DNA from: Planctomycetota bacterium
GTDB lineage: Bacteria; Planctomycetota; MHYJ01; WSZJ01
Length of the DNA stretch: 34,032 nt
Reading direction: 5' to 3'
NCBI GenBank assembly: GCA_009773755.1
Contig: WSZJ01000032.1
Location: forward strand, 1 to 34,032
The notes below the pieces were generated by a model, which was not told the DNA's origin, did no database searches, and worked only from the letters and a program-made list of their open reading frames with translations. Both the position numbers and the translations under genes were made by a program. Of this stretch, positions 1 to 7,641 are shown piece by piece (position 1 is the stretch's first letter; each line of letters begins with the position of its first letter).

Positions 1-99
1 TTCCCCACTCTCTATTCCGCAGGAACACGCACGCTTTATTGAAAATCGCTTGCGCGTCGCTCTGGCCTCGGTGGCTTGAAAGTGCAAGAGTCCACAACC

Positions 100-167
100 A
101 AACGACAAAGGGCAAACGACAATCAGGCAGCTTCTCCTTTTTGATTTTGGCGTTTGGCTTTGCGTTT
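100..167. repeat. low-complexity inverted repeat
   Basis: The 291 bases before the first gene hold no convincing coding region. The left arm (100-122, words like AAACGACAAAGGGC) is nearly complementary to the right arm (147-167, words like TTGGCGTTTGGC) with a 24-nt gap. It lies about 125 nt beyond the 3' end of the minus-strand gene that stops at 292. The geometry resembles the other word hairpins in this window. It may act as a 3' structure or be a neutral repeat; the function is unknown. Confidence 0.5.
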
Positions 168-291
168 CGCCGTTTTGAGTTTGCCTTTTCGGCGCCCGAA
201 CAAACGTCAAACATAGAAACTGCGCCGGCGCCGGTCCCCCTCGGAGGCCCTTGCAGGACAGGTCATGCACCCGGCAAGGAAACTGCTTCTT

Positions 292-1323
292 CTACTTGGT
301 CGAAACGGTATACCCGTAACCCCCCGTCCACTCCTTCATCGCCTTCTCCTGCTCTTCCGTCAGCCTCAGCGTCTCCTTCATCCTCTTCTGCACCGCCACC
401 ATCAATTCGGCTTCCGCCGCCCCCGTCGTCCAGTCGTTCACCTTTTCCCCCGCGGCCTTCTTTTTCTCCGCTTCCGCCTGGATCTCGTCGTACTTCCTCA
501 TGTACTCGTCGACGATCGGGACGATCGAGGCCGCCTGCGTGTCGTCGAGCTTCAGCGAGTCTTTCCACTGGCTGCCGAGCTGACTCGCCACGCTCGCGCG
601 ATCCCCGGAGACAGAATGCCCGGGGGACATCGACGGGATGTCGTTGAACATGTCCATCTTGTCGAGCATCTCCAGCTGGTCGGCGCGAAGCAGGCCCCGG
701 ATCGAATTGAACCCGCCGCCCGAAATCGTCAGCAGGTCGAGACTGCGCTCCATTCCCGTCATCCCTTCCCGCCCTGCGATGTACTCCTTCCACGCCTTGT
801 CCGCGGCCGCCATCGCCGCTTCGATCTTCGCAATCTGCGCCGCGTCGGGCGGCAGGTCCGAACCCTCCAGCACTCCCAGCAGCAGCCCCAGCATCCCTTC
901 CGGTCCCATCATCGCCTCTTCAACCGACACGCCGTCCTTCTTCGCCGCCTCCGAAAGCAGCGCGAGGAAATCGCCCATGAGCTCGGATTCCTCGGGGGAA
1001 TTGCCGTCGTTGGTCTTGAGCTGGTCGCGCAGCTTGTAGACTCTCGCGCCGAGTTCTTTCCAGGTCGGGCCCGACTTCTTCGCGGGCGCTTTCACGACTT
1101 CGGTGGCAGTCCTTTCGAGTGAAGCCAGCTCTCCGCGCAGCTTCTCATTCTCGGCTTTCAGCGCTTCGAGCTCCGGATCCGAAGCCGGCGCCTGCTTCGA
1201 CGTCGAGGACGCCGGCGCTGCCGGGGCATGCGAATCCGTAGGCCTGTGCCACGCGAACGCGCGGTACGCCCCTGCGGCGAGCACCGCGCCCACGAGCGCG
1301 CCAATCAGAAGTCCCTTCGTCAT
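292..1323 (-). CDS. anchored coiled-coil paralog A (unknown family)
   Basis: This is the last of six tandem paralogs, 343 residues long. A lone hydrophobic segment (residues 4-24) follows a short basic start and acts as signal anchor. A Pro/Ala/Ser linker and a charged coiled coil (about 50-72) come next, then a helical domain. Family landmarks are W88, the PEGMLGLLL stretch near 141-149, LKLDDTQ (257-263) and LTEEQ...W (321-332). I chose the start at 1323 because GGAGG lies just upstream, next to the stop of the preceding paralog 10 nt away, and because the anchor begins there. The body is probably extracytoplasmic. The paired L-x-x-x-Q helices resemble the LTxxQ motif of Spy/CpxP-type proteins, but that is only a similarity of pattern. 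The function is unknown. Confidence 0.85.
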   Translation of the reverse strand: MTKGLLIGALVGAVLAAGAYRAFAWHRPTDSHAPAAPASSTSKQAPASDPELEALKAENEKLRGELASLERTATEVVKAPAKKSGPTWKELGARVYKLRDQLKTNDGNSPEESELMGDFLALLSEAAKKDGVSVEEAMMGPEGMLGLLLGVLEGSDLPPDAAQIAKIEAAMAAADKAWKEYIAGREGMTGMERSLDLLTISGGGFNSIRGLLRADQLEMLDKMDMFNDIPSMSPGHSVSGDRASVASQLGSQWKDSLKLDDTQAASIVPIVDEYMRKYDEIQAEAEKKKAAGEKVNDWTTGAAEAELMVAVQKRMKETLRLTEEQEKAMKEWTGGYGYTVSTK

Positions 1324-1333
1324 CGCACGCCTC

Positions 1334-2425
1334 CTACTTGTCCTGCGGGTCCGGGGGCGTCGCCTTGGCGCCGCCCCAGTAGACGTACGTCGTCGCCCAT
1401 CCATCCAGCGCCTTCTTCTGCGCCTTCGTCAGCGTGAACGACGACTCGATCTTCTTCTGCGCCGCAATCTGCGCGTCGAGACGCGCCAGGATCATCTTCG
1501 ACTCGCCTCCCTTGATCCCCGCGAGCATGTCCTTCTGGAACGCGGCCGTCGAAGCGTCGACCGTCCGCATGTACTCCTCCACGATCGGCCCGAACGCCGC
1601 GGCCTGCGACTCGTCGAACTTCAGCGCCTTCGCCCACTGCTTAGAAAAACTGTCGCGAATCTCCTCGGGTGTCCCGCTGGCGAAACCGGAGGCGGCGCCG
1701 AGGCTCCCCATCATCCCCATCCCCATCGCCTTGAGCTGCGTCGCGACCTCGGCGTGCTCCGGCCCCAACTCGGCCATGAACGCTTCCGAGGTTCCCAGCC
1801 CGTTTCGCATCATCTCGAGCCGCTGCTCGAGCGTCGTACGGCCTTCCTTGTCCTTCTGAAGCGCCTCGAAGCCGGCCGTCATGTCCGCCACGAACTTCTC
1901 GAGCGCCTGGCGCTCCGAGTCCGTGAGCGGCGGGTCGGCGTCCTCAAGCGCGGCGGCGAGAAGTGCGGGCAGTCCTTCGGGTGTCAGCAGTCCTTCGTTG
2001 AGGGCGACGCCCCGCTCCTTCGCGATTTTCCCCAGAAGCGCCATCATTTCGATCATCAGGTCCTGCGACCCGGCCATGCCTGCCTTCGGGTCCTCCTTGA
2101 GCTGTTTCAGGAAGGCAAGCAGCCCCTTCGCGATTTTTCCCCACGGATTGCCGGACTTCGCGGATTTCGCGGCCGCGGCGGCTTCGGCGGCCCGGGCCTG
2201 CGCGGCTTTGGAGTCGGCGATCTTCTTCTTCGTCGTTTCGTTTTCCGACTTCAAGCGCGCGATTTCATCGGCTGCGGCGGCTCCGGTCGTGGCAGGCGTG
2301 CCGGCCGGCTTTGCGGCCGATTCCGGCGCGGGAGCGGCGGATGCGGTCCTCCGGTCGAGGAGCTTGCAGACCACCAGCGTCAGCGCCGCGCTGAGGAAAA
2401 GTCCGATCACGAAACCGCGTGCCAT
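1334..2425 (-). CDS. anchored coiled-coil paralog B (unknown family)
   Basis: This is the fifth paralog in transcription order, 363 residues. It has an N-terminal anchor (about 4-23), an Ala-rich linker, a Lys/Ala-rich coiled coil (about 50-85) and the shared helical body. Landmarks are TPEGLPALL, ALKFDESQ followed by PIVEEYM, and LTKAQKKAL...W near the C-terminus. The tail ends in a Pro-rich segment. GGAG lies 5-8 nt before the ATG. The gene ends 10 nt before paralog A, so the two are probably co-transcribed and translationally close. A 158-nt gap with a GGGAAA-type repeat separates it from paralog C. No enzymatic motif is visible; a structural or chaperone-like envelope role is only a guess. 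Confidence 0.85.
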   Translation of the reverse strand: MARGFVIGLFLSAALTLVVCKLLDRRTASAAPAPESAAKPAGTPATTGAAAADEIARLKSENETTKKKIADSKAAQARAAEAAAAAKSAKSGNPWGKIAKGLLAFLKQLKEDPKAGMAGSQDLMIEMMALLGKIAKERGVALNEGLLTPEGLPALLAAALEDADPPLTDSERQALEKFVADMTAGFEALQKDKEGRTTLEQRLEMMRNGLGTSEAFMAELGPEHAEVATQLKAMGMGMMGSLGAASGFASGTPEEIRDSFSKQWAKALKFDESQAAAFGPIVEEYMRTVDASTAAFQKDMLAGIKGGESKMILARLDAQIAAQKKIESSFTLTKAQKKALDGWATTYVYWGGAKATPPDPQDK

Positions 2426-2510
2426 GGGGGGCTCCGAGGAAGAGGTTCGGGTCGTTTTGCAAACCGCGGGCCGGGTATTTCGCCGGAGTGAGGAGCGGAA
2501 AGCGGTCCCA

Positions 2511-2516
2511 AGTGTA
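2511..2516 (-). promoter_or_regulatory. possible -10 box for paralog B
   Basis: In the 158-nt gap upstream of paralog B the minus strand reads TACACT, a plausible -10 hexamer about 85 nt before the ATG. No good -35 was found, so this is weak. Confidence 0.2.
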
Positions 2517-2550
2517 CGCGGCGTGCAGACGGCGCGCGATTCGTCGGGCC

Positions 2551-2580
2551 GGGAAAGGGAACGGGAAAGGGAAAGGGAAA
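2551..2580. repeat. GGGAAA/GGGAAC word repeat
   Basis: This is a run of GGGAAA and GGGAAC hexamers on the plus strand. In the sense of the minus-strand paralog C it is a CCCTTT tract that begins 3 nt after the TAG stop (2584-2586). The same word recurs at 17953-17988 and in both arms at 29496-29575. No complementary arm is visible here. Confidence 0.8.
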
Positions 2581-2583
2581 CGA

Positions 2584-3684
2584 CTATTTTCCCTGAGGCG
2601 GCGGCTCATAAACATTCACCCCGTACACCTCCCCCCACTCCTTCATCGCCTGCGCCTGCTCCTCCGTCAGCCTCGCCGACTCCGCCAGCTTCTTCTGCGT
2701 CTCGATCATCAGCGCCACCTGCCCCTTGTACTGCTCTTTCCACGGCACTTCCTCCCCCGCCTGCTTCCGCTTCCACACCGCGTTGTTCAATTCCTGGCAC
2801 TTCGCCATGTACTCCTCGACCACCGGACCGATCGCGCGTTCCTGGATCGGGTCCAGCTTGAGCACGGCCGTCCAGTTCGCGGTCAGGTCCTTCGTCACCT
2901 TCTCGCGCGACCCCTCGATCCAGGTCTGCGGGCCGCCGTCGTCGTGAACCTCGAACATTTCGTAGGCCTTCGCGATCGCCGCCTGCTCCGGCGTCAAGCC
3001 GGCCAGAAGCGCCCCCATCGTCTTCCGCGCCGTCTCCCCCATCGCGACGCGCTCCTCGAGTTTCGAAAGGCCGTCGCGGGAAGCGAGGAATTCCTTCCAC
3101 GCCTCGGCGCCGGACTCGCGAAGCGCCTCGAGCCGCGCCAGCTCTTCGGGCGAGGGCGGCGGCTCGGTCTGTGCGAGAACCTCGAGCAGCAGCTTTGTCA
3201 ATCCGTCGGGGGACATCAGGGCCTCGTCGAACGGCATCCCGAGGCGCCGCGACAGCTCCGTGACGGCCGCGAACATCTCCAGCTGCAAGTCCTTGCAGTC
3301 CGATGGCCAGTCGTCCCACTTCTTGCCGCGCACCTTTTCGCGGATCTTCACGAGCCTCGCGGCAATTTCGCGCCATGATTTCGCTGCACCTGCAGCGCCG
3401 GATCCAGGCTTCGTCCCCGACCGAGATGCTTCATCGACCTGTTTTCGAAGCTCCTCGTTCTGGCCGCGCAGGATCTCGGCTTCCCTGAGCGCGGCCGCAA
3501 TCTCGCCCTGAAGCCGCTCTAATTCAGAAGCGCTGGAGGCGCCTGTCGTCCCGTCCGTGGGCGCCAAGGCGACGCGCCCCGACGAAGCAACGGCGCGCCT
3601 CGATTCGATTGCCTTGAGGAGGACCGCCGAAATCAAGGCGCCCGCGACCAGCCCCGCGATCCCCCACCCTGCCCGAGCCCCCAT
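2584..3684 (-). CDS. anchored coiled-coil paralog C (unknown family)
   Basis: This is the fourth paralog in transcription order, 366 residues. The anchor is at about residues 7-25, followed by a basic ESRR stop-transfer edge and a linker. A clear coiled coil (about 53-85, Leu/Glu/Gln-rich heptads) precedes the shared body. The body contains MSPDGLTKLLLEVL, VLKLDPIQERAI, PVVEEYM and LTEEQAQAMKEW. An extra LTPEQ motif in the middle matches the LTxxQ pattern more directly than in most siblings. I placed the start at 3684 because GAGG precedes it and the anchor begins there. A longer in-frame extension runs through an upstream palindrome and looks non-coding. The 264-nt upstream gap holds two palindromic elements. 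Confidence 0.85.
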   Translation of the reverse strand: MGARAGWGIAGLVAGALISAVLLKAIESRRAVASSGRVALAPTDGTTGASSASELERLQGEIAAALREAEILRGQNEELRKQVDEASRSGTKPGSGAAGAAKSWREIAARLVKIREKVRGKKWDDWPSDCKDLQLEMFAAVTELSRRLGMPFDEALMSPDGLTKLLLEVLAQTEPPPSPEELARLEALRESGAEAWKEFLASRDGLSKLEERVAMGETARKTMGALLAGLTPEQAAIAKAYEMFEVHDDGGPQTWIEGSREKVTKDLTANWTAVLKLDPIQERAIGPVVEEYMAKCQELNNAVWKRKQAGEEVPWKEQYKGQVALMIETQKKLAESARLTEEQAQAMKEWGEVYGVNVYEPPPQGK

Positions 3685-3700
3685 GCCGCCTCGCTTTCCC

Positions 3701-3775
3701 GGTGGTGAGTCAGCTTTGATTCCGTGGGTTGCTGCCGAAGATAGCAACCCACGGAATTCAGCGTGTCGCACCACC
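3701..3775. repeat. palindromic intergenic element 1
   Basis: The inner stem is 15 bp and perfect (3719-3733 with 3743-3757, ATTCCGTGGGTTGCT) around a 9-nt loop. An outer pair, GGTGGTG (3701-3707) with CACCACC (3769-3775), closes the element. It shares the GGTGGTGAGTC terminus with the element at 3876-3949. It lies between paralogs D and C, so an RNA read from either strand would fold. It may be a REP-like element or an intra-operon terminator/processing site. Confidence 0.75.
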
Positions 3776-3875
3776 CGGTGTCCGGTGGGACCCATCCTGT
3801 CCTTTCCTTCCGTATCTTGCCGTCCCAGGCTCGTGGCCGTTTACGAAAAGAAACTGCAGGATGCTGTGACGACCT

Positions 3876-3949
3876 GGTGGTGAGTCCGCAAAGATCCCGG
3901 AGGTTGCCGCCTGGGGCGCAAACCCCCGGAATCATCGCTGACTCACCAC
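3876..3949. repeat. palindromic intergenic element 2
   Basis: The termini GTGGTGAGTC (3877-3886) and GACTCACCAC (3940-3949) are perfect inverted repeats of 10 bp. An imperfect inner stem pairs GATCCCGG with CCGGAATC and GGTTGC with GCAAACC. The right terminus shares its last base with the stop triplet of paralog D (3949-3951). The left end matches element 1, about 100 bp away. The shared ends suggest two copies of one element family with different centres. Confidence 0.7.
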
Positions 3950-5016
3950 TAGTCCGTAATCGTCAATTCCCACGCATGCCCCATCGACTTCAGCGCCTTC
4001 AGCTGATCCTCGGTCAGGTTCACCGACTCCTTGATCCGTTTCTCTACGCCGATGGCCAGATCCGCCCTTGCAAGCGCTTTCTGCACGTCCGTGAGCGGCT
4101 GCCCGGAGTCCGCCTTCGCCTTCCACTCCGCTTCCATCGAGTCGTACTGCCTGAGGAAGTCGCTGACAAGCGGGCGGAGCGGCGCGTCGGCTCCGTCGTG
4201 CAGGTTCAGCGTATTCGACAGTTCCGCGATGAGCTGGGTCTCGACGACGTCACGCTTGCCCGCCACCTGCCACGCGTCCAGGCGTGCCGCCCTGTCGGAC
4301 CACATCCGCCCGGTTTTGAACCAGTCCGTTTGCTCGGGCGTGAGCTGGCCGCGAATCCCGGCCATCGCGTCCCATACGAGCTCGGCGCCGTTGCGGCGCC
4401 ATTCGAGCTCGCTGAGCTCTCCCTTCTTTCCGTTCAGCGCCTTCCACGCCTCCTCCGCCTTGGCGACCTCCGCCTGCGCCCTGAGAAGCGCCTCCGGATC
4501 GAGCGGCGGCTCCGCGCCTTCGAGCACCGCGAGCATCAGCATCGGCGAGCCGTACGGCGACATCTCGAACTCGTTCAGGTTGAACCCCGATTCCTCCATC
4601 AGCTCCTTCGCGATCTCCATGAACTGCAGCATCAGGTCGCGGTATTCCTCGCTGTCCTCGTTCTGGATTTCGTCGAGCTTGTCCTTGAGGAGGAAGAGCT
4701 TTTTGGCCATCGGCGACCAGGGGTTCTTGAACGTTTTCGCGGCGACTGGCGCGGGCCCGGCCTTCCCTTTCTTTGCAGCGGCGATCTTCTCCTCGAGCGC
4801 CTTCAGCTCCGCTTCGAGTTTCAACTTTTCGGCTTCCTGACTCGCGACTTCGCCCTTCAGCAGGTCGGTCTCAGGGGTGGAGGCGCTCGTCGCCGACATT
4901 GAAGCGGACCTGGCACCCGGAGCGGCGCCGTTGTCGCGCCGAGCCTCGACGGCGCGGAAGAGCACGAACGCCAGTATTGCGCCAAGCACGAGCCCGATCG
5001 GAAGTCCCTTCAGCAT
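3949..5016 (-). CDS. anchored coiled-coil paralog D (unknown family)
   Basis: This is the third large paralog in transcription order, 355 residues. The anchor spans about residues 5-22 and the coiled coil about 52-82 (Glu/Lys/Leu-rich, strongly heptad-like). The body carries MSPYGSPMLMLAVLEG, an internal LTPEQ, a TLNLHDG segment where siblings have LKLDxxQ, and LTEDQLKALKSM at the end. The usual Trp after the last motif is replaced by Met, so this is the most divergent copy at the C-terminus. GGAGAGG precedes the ATG and overlaps the region just after the stop of paralog E, with a 9-nt gap. This supports polycistronic expression with E. Confidence 0.85.
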   Translation of the reverse strand: MLKGLPIGLVLGAILAFVLFRAVEARRDNGAAPGARSASMSATSASTPETDLLKGEVASQEAEKLKLEAELKALEEKIAAAKKGKAGPAPVAAKTFKNPWSPMAKKLFLLKDKLDEIQNEDSEEYRDLMLQFMEIAKELMEESGFNLNEFEMSPYGSPMLMLAVLEGAEPPLDPEALLRAQAEVAKAEEAWKALNGKKGELSELEWRRNGAELVWDAMAGIRGQLTPEQTDWFKTGRMWSDRAARLDAWQVAGKRDVVETQLIAELSNTLNLHDGADAPLRPLVSDFLRQYDSMEAEWKAKADSGQPLTDVQKALARADLAIGVEKRIKESVNLTEDQLKALKSMGHAWELTITD

Positions 5017-5025
5017 GTCCCTCTC

Positions 5026-6132
5026 CTATTTCTCCATCGGCGGCGGGGGTTCGTCGGGGTCGGCCGGCTGCGGCGACGCGTCGATCCAGAACTGGTAGGT
5101 CGTCCCCCAGTCACGCAGGGCCTTCTGCTGCGCGGGTGAAAGGGACAGGCCTGCGGCCATGGCCTGCTGCGCCCTGATCTGAGCCTTGACCTGTTCGCGC
5201 TGGATCTTCTTCCAGACCGAGCGATCGTCGGGTTGCGACTCAGACTGGATTCTTTCCTGTGCGGCCTGGTAGTCCTTCATGTACGCGTCGAGGTACGGGG
5301 CGAGTTGGGCCTTCTGCGACTCGTCGAACTTCAGCGCCTTCGCCCACGCGTCCGTAAGATTCGAGGTCACGGATTCGCGCGTCCCGTTCGTGTAGTGACT
5401 GTTCCCGCCCATGCCCTCCGACATCATCCCGAACATCTCGAAACTTTTGGAGCCGGCCTTCTGCGCGTCCGACATCGTGTCGAGCACGCTCTGCATGTAC
5501 CCGTCGGCGAGTTCGGAGATGGCGACCTTCTTTTCGAGTTTCGAAGTAAGGGACTGGTCGCCGCGAATTCCCTCCCAGTCCTTCCCATACTTGGCGATCA
5601 GCGCGTCGATCTCCGCGAGCTGTTCCGGCGTCGCCGGCGGGTCCCCGGACTCGAGCATCGCGCGCAACAGCGCCGGGAGGCCTTCTGGCACCGTCATCGC
5701 CTCGTCCAACGCGACGCCACGCTGCTTCGCGATGCGGGCGATGAGCGCCATGAAATCGATCTGCGCGGCCTGAAGCTCCTTGTTGTCGCGGTCGCCTTCG
5801 CCGTTCATTCCGAAAGCCTTCGCGAGAAGCGGAGCGAGCTCCTTCCAGGTTTTTTCCCCGGCCTTCTTCCTTTTCTTCTTTCCGCCGCCTTCTTCCTTCT
5901 TTTCGATCGACGCCAGCTCGGTTTTCCGGGCCTCGAGGGACTTGCGGAGCGCCTCATTGCCGGCTTTGAGCCCGTCCACGGTCGTTCTCAGCTCCGCAGG
6001 ATCCGGCGCCCCCGCCGCGGGGGCCTCGGTCTTGCCGCCCGCCCGCTCCCCCTGGTGCATCGCCATCGCCTTCAGCACGCACGCCGTCGCCAGCGCCCCC
6101 GCGACCAGCCCGGCAAGGATTCCCTTCAGCAT
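5026..6132 (-). CDS. anchored coiled-coil paralog E (unknown family)
   Basis: This is the second large paralog in transcription order, 368 residues. The anchor is at about 4-22. A Gly/Ala/Pro linker, a coiled coil (about 48-80) and a very basic KKKRKK patch (about 85-92) follow. The body has VPEGLPALLRAMLESGDPP, ALKFDESQ and LSPAQQKALRDWG, with a Pro/Asp-rich tail. It pairs best by eye with paralog B, which shares the KFDESQ motif and the Pro-rich tail. The start at 6132 is supported by GGGGAGAAG just upstream. A TAGAAT hexamer about 40 nt upstream may give it its own promoter. Confidence 0.85.
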   Translation of the reverse strand: MLKGILAGLVAGALATACVLKAMAMHQGERAGGKTEAPAAGAPDPAELRTTVDGLKAGNEALRKSLEARKTELASIEKKEEGGGKKKRKKAGEKTWKELAPLLAKAFGMNGEGDRDNKELQAAQIDFMALIARIAKQRGVALDEAMTVPEGLPALLRAMLESGDPPATPEQLAEIDALIAKYGKDWEGIRGDQSLTSKLEKKVAISELADGYMQSVLDTMSDAQKAGSKSFEMFGMMSEGMGGNSHYTNGTRESVTSNLTDAWAKALKFDESQKAQLAPYLDAYMKDYQAAQERIQSESQPDDRSVWKKIQREQVKAQIRAQQAMAAGLSLSPAQQKALRDWGTTYQFWIDASPQPADPDEPPPPMEK

Positions 6133-6172
6133 GTCTTCTCTCCCCATGACGGGCCGGAAACGCCCGCTGCGC

Positions 6173-6178
6173 ATTCTA
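6173..6178 (-). promoter_or_regulatory. TAGAAT -10 box for paralog E
   Basis: The minus strand reads TAGAAT about 40 nt before the ATG of paralog E. The same hexamer occurs before other genes here (7629, 8580, 10921, 19998). No clear -35 is visible at 16-18 nt. Confidence 0.4.
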
Positions 6179-6214
6179 CGGCGTTGGATGCCGCGAATCG
6201 CGGCCAATCACGGT

Positions 6215-6370
6215 CTATGCCACCGTCAGGACAACGATGACCGCCACGGCGATCGCGCCGAGAACCAGCAACCCCATGACTCCCGCGAGGACGAAGCCGA
6301 AGGGGAACATCCGCGCGCCGCAGCGGGCCGCGCGGAGATTCTGTCCCAGGTTGAATCGGATGTGCTTCAT
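6215..6370 (-). CDS. 51-residue membrane peptide
   Basis: This small gene lies between paralogs F and E. Its product has a polar, Arg-containing N-terminal half (residues 1-20) and a long hydrophobic helix (about 24-51) running to the C-terminus. It starts 13 nt after the stop of F, with GGGG about 9 nt before the ATG at 6370. I chose this Met over an earlier in-frame one that would overlap F and lacks a ribosome site. It has no recognisable family. Its position suggests co-expression with the paralog array, perhaps as a membrane partner; that is inference. It could also be a chance reading frame, though the hydrophobic profile argues against it. Confidence 0.55.
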   Translation of the reverse strand: MKHIRFNLGQNLRAARCGARMFPFGFVLAGVMGLLVLGAIAVAVIVVLTVA

Positions 6371-6383
6371 GGAGTATGTCCCC

Positions 6384-7451
6384 CTATTTCCCCGGGTCCG
6401 TCGCATTGAATGAGTATTCCGTCCCCCAGTCTTTGAGCGCCTTCGCCTGCTCTTCCGAAAGCCGGATCGTCTCGGCCAGCTTCTTCTGCGCCCGGATCAT
6501 CGCTTCCAGTGCCGCCGTTTTCCGGTCGCGCTCCGTTACCTTGAGCCCGGACGACTCGCGCCTCGCGAACTCGTCCTTCGCCGCCTGCACGTCCCGCATG
6601 AATTCGTCGACCACGAGCCCCATCGCCGGCCGCTGCGATTCGTCCAGCCGGAGATCCTTCGCCCAGCTCGACTTGAGCGACTCCGACACCTGCAGTGCGG
6701 AGCCGCCGAACGAAGCGTGCCGGCCGCCGAAGTTCAGGTCGGCATCGAAGAGCTGCATGTCGTCGGCGACCTGCCCGCCCTCGCTCCCGAAGGCGCCGCG
6801 AAGCTCGCCGAGAGTTTTCCCCTGCATGCCGAGCAGCTCGAGCCTGCGCTCGTACCCCGTCAGTTCGCCGCGCTTTTCCAGGTAGTCCTTCCACGCGCCC
6901 TCCCCCGCCGCCATGGCCGCGTCGATCGCCGCCTGCTGCGCGGCGTCAGGCCGGATTCCCGCGGCTTCCATGATCGAGAGCAGGAACGCCGGCATCGCAT
7001 CCGGGCACGCGGCGATTTCGTCGAGATTCACGCCGTGCTCCTTCGCGAGCTTCCCGAGCAGCCCGAGGAATTCCATCAGCGCCTGCTGGGATTCCGGCGA
7101 ACTCCCGGCCTCGTCCCCCTTCATCGAGTCCTTCAGCTTGTAGAACGCGGAGCCCACCTCTTTCCACCGGCTTCCCTTCGCGGCCACCGCGGGCGCCGTA
7201 GACTTCGCCGCCGCAACCGCTTCGAGGTCGCCCACTTTCTTCTGGAGGGCTTCCTTTTCGTTTCGCTCCTGCGCAAGAGCCTTTTCGAGCCGCGCGACGT
7301 CTTCAGCCCCCGGCTTGAGCCGCGGGTCCTGCTCCCCGACCTTTGCGCCGATTTCTTCGAGCCGCTTCCCCTGGTTCCGGTCGACGAGCCGAACGCCGGC
7401 GGCGCCGATCAGCGCGCCGAAAACGAGACCGAGGACGATGCCTTTCGCCAT
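6384..7451 (-). CDS. anchored coiled-coil paralog F, first of the array
   Basis: This is the first gene of the six-paralog array in transcription order, 355 residues. The anchor is at about 4-22, with a charged linker and a coiled coil (about 52-80, Glu/Lys/Leu/Gln-rich). Body landmarks are the W near 95, CPDAMPAFLLSIMEAAG, LRLDESQ with VVDEFM, and LSEEQAKALKDWGTEY at the C-terminus. It resembles paralog A most in its middle segment (ELTGYERRLELL versus GMTGMERSLDLL). AGGAG precedes the ATG by about 10 nt. It is divergent from the 7642 gene across 190 nt. The function is unknown. Confidence 0.85.
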   Translation of the reverse strand: MAKGIVLGLVFGALIGAAGVRLVDRNQGKRLEEIGAKVGEQDPRLKPGAEDVARLEKALAQERNEKEALQKKVGDLEAVAAAKSTAPAVAAKGSRWKEVGSAFYKLKDSMKGDEAGSSPESQQALMEFLGLLGKLAKEHGVNLDEIAACPDAMPAFLLSIMEAAGIRPDAAQQAAIDAAMAAGEGAWKDYLEKRGELTGYERRLELLGMQGKTLGELRGAFGSEGGQVADDMQLFDADLNFGGRHASFGGSALQVSESLKSSWAKDLRLDESQRPAMGLVVDEFMRDVQAAKDEFARRESSGLKVTERDRKTAALEAMIRAQKKLAETIRLSEEQAKALKDWGTEYSFNATDPGK

Positions 7452-7492
7452 GACCGTGAGCTCCTGTAAGGCGCCCGGCTTCCGGACGCACT

Positions 7493-7518
7493 GAGAAGAG
7501 GTAAGGGGGGCTCTTCTC
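7493..7518. promoter_or_regulatory. small hairpin upstream of the paralog array
   Basis: GAGAAGAG (7493-7500) and CTCTTCTC (7511-7518) form an 8-bp stem with a 10-nt loop in the divergent region. It would lie in the 5' leader or promoter region of the minus-strand array. A regulatory role is possible but unproven. Confidence 0.35.
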
Positions 7519-7575
7519 CTTTCAATAGAACGCGGCGCTGCTTACGTTCGACTCGCCCGAGGGGCTCGCTCACGT

Positions 7576-7630
7576 TAAGCCGGGCCGGGCTCGGGTACGA
7601 AATGGGAGGGAATCTGGTCGGCCCGGCTTA
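7576..7630. promoter_or_regulatory. inverted repeat overlapping a promoter
   Basis: TAAGCCGGGCC (7576-7586) is the exact reverse complement of GGCCCGGCTTA (7620-7630). The right arm overlaps the first two bases of the TAGAAT hexamer before the 7642 gene. This placement would suit an operator, but no regulator is encoded nearby. Confidence 0.4.
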
Positions 7631-7634
7631 GAAT
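7629..7634 (+). promoter_or_regulatory. TAGAAT -10 box, leaderless arrangement
   Basis: TAGAAT ends 7 nt before the ATG at 7642, so transcription would begin at or next to the start codon. No Shine-Dalgarno sequence is present in that space. This matches the pattern at five or more other genes in the window. Confidence 0.5.
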
Positions 7635-7641
7635 CCTGATC

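Noticed and set aside
3763-4902. A 379-codon plus-strand open frame opposite paralog D
   Set aside because: The minus-strand frame has the anchor, coiled coil and family motifs; the plus frame is a low-complexity shadow that begins inside a palindrome.
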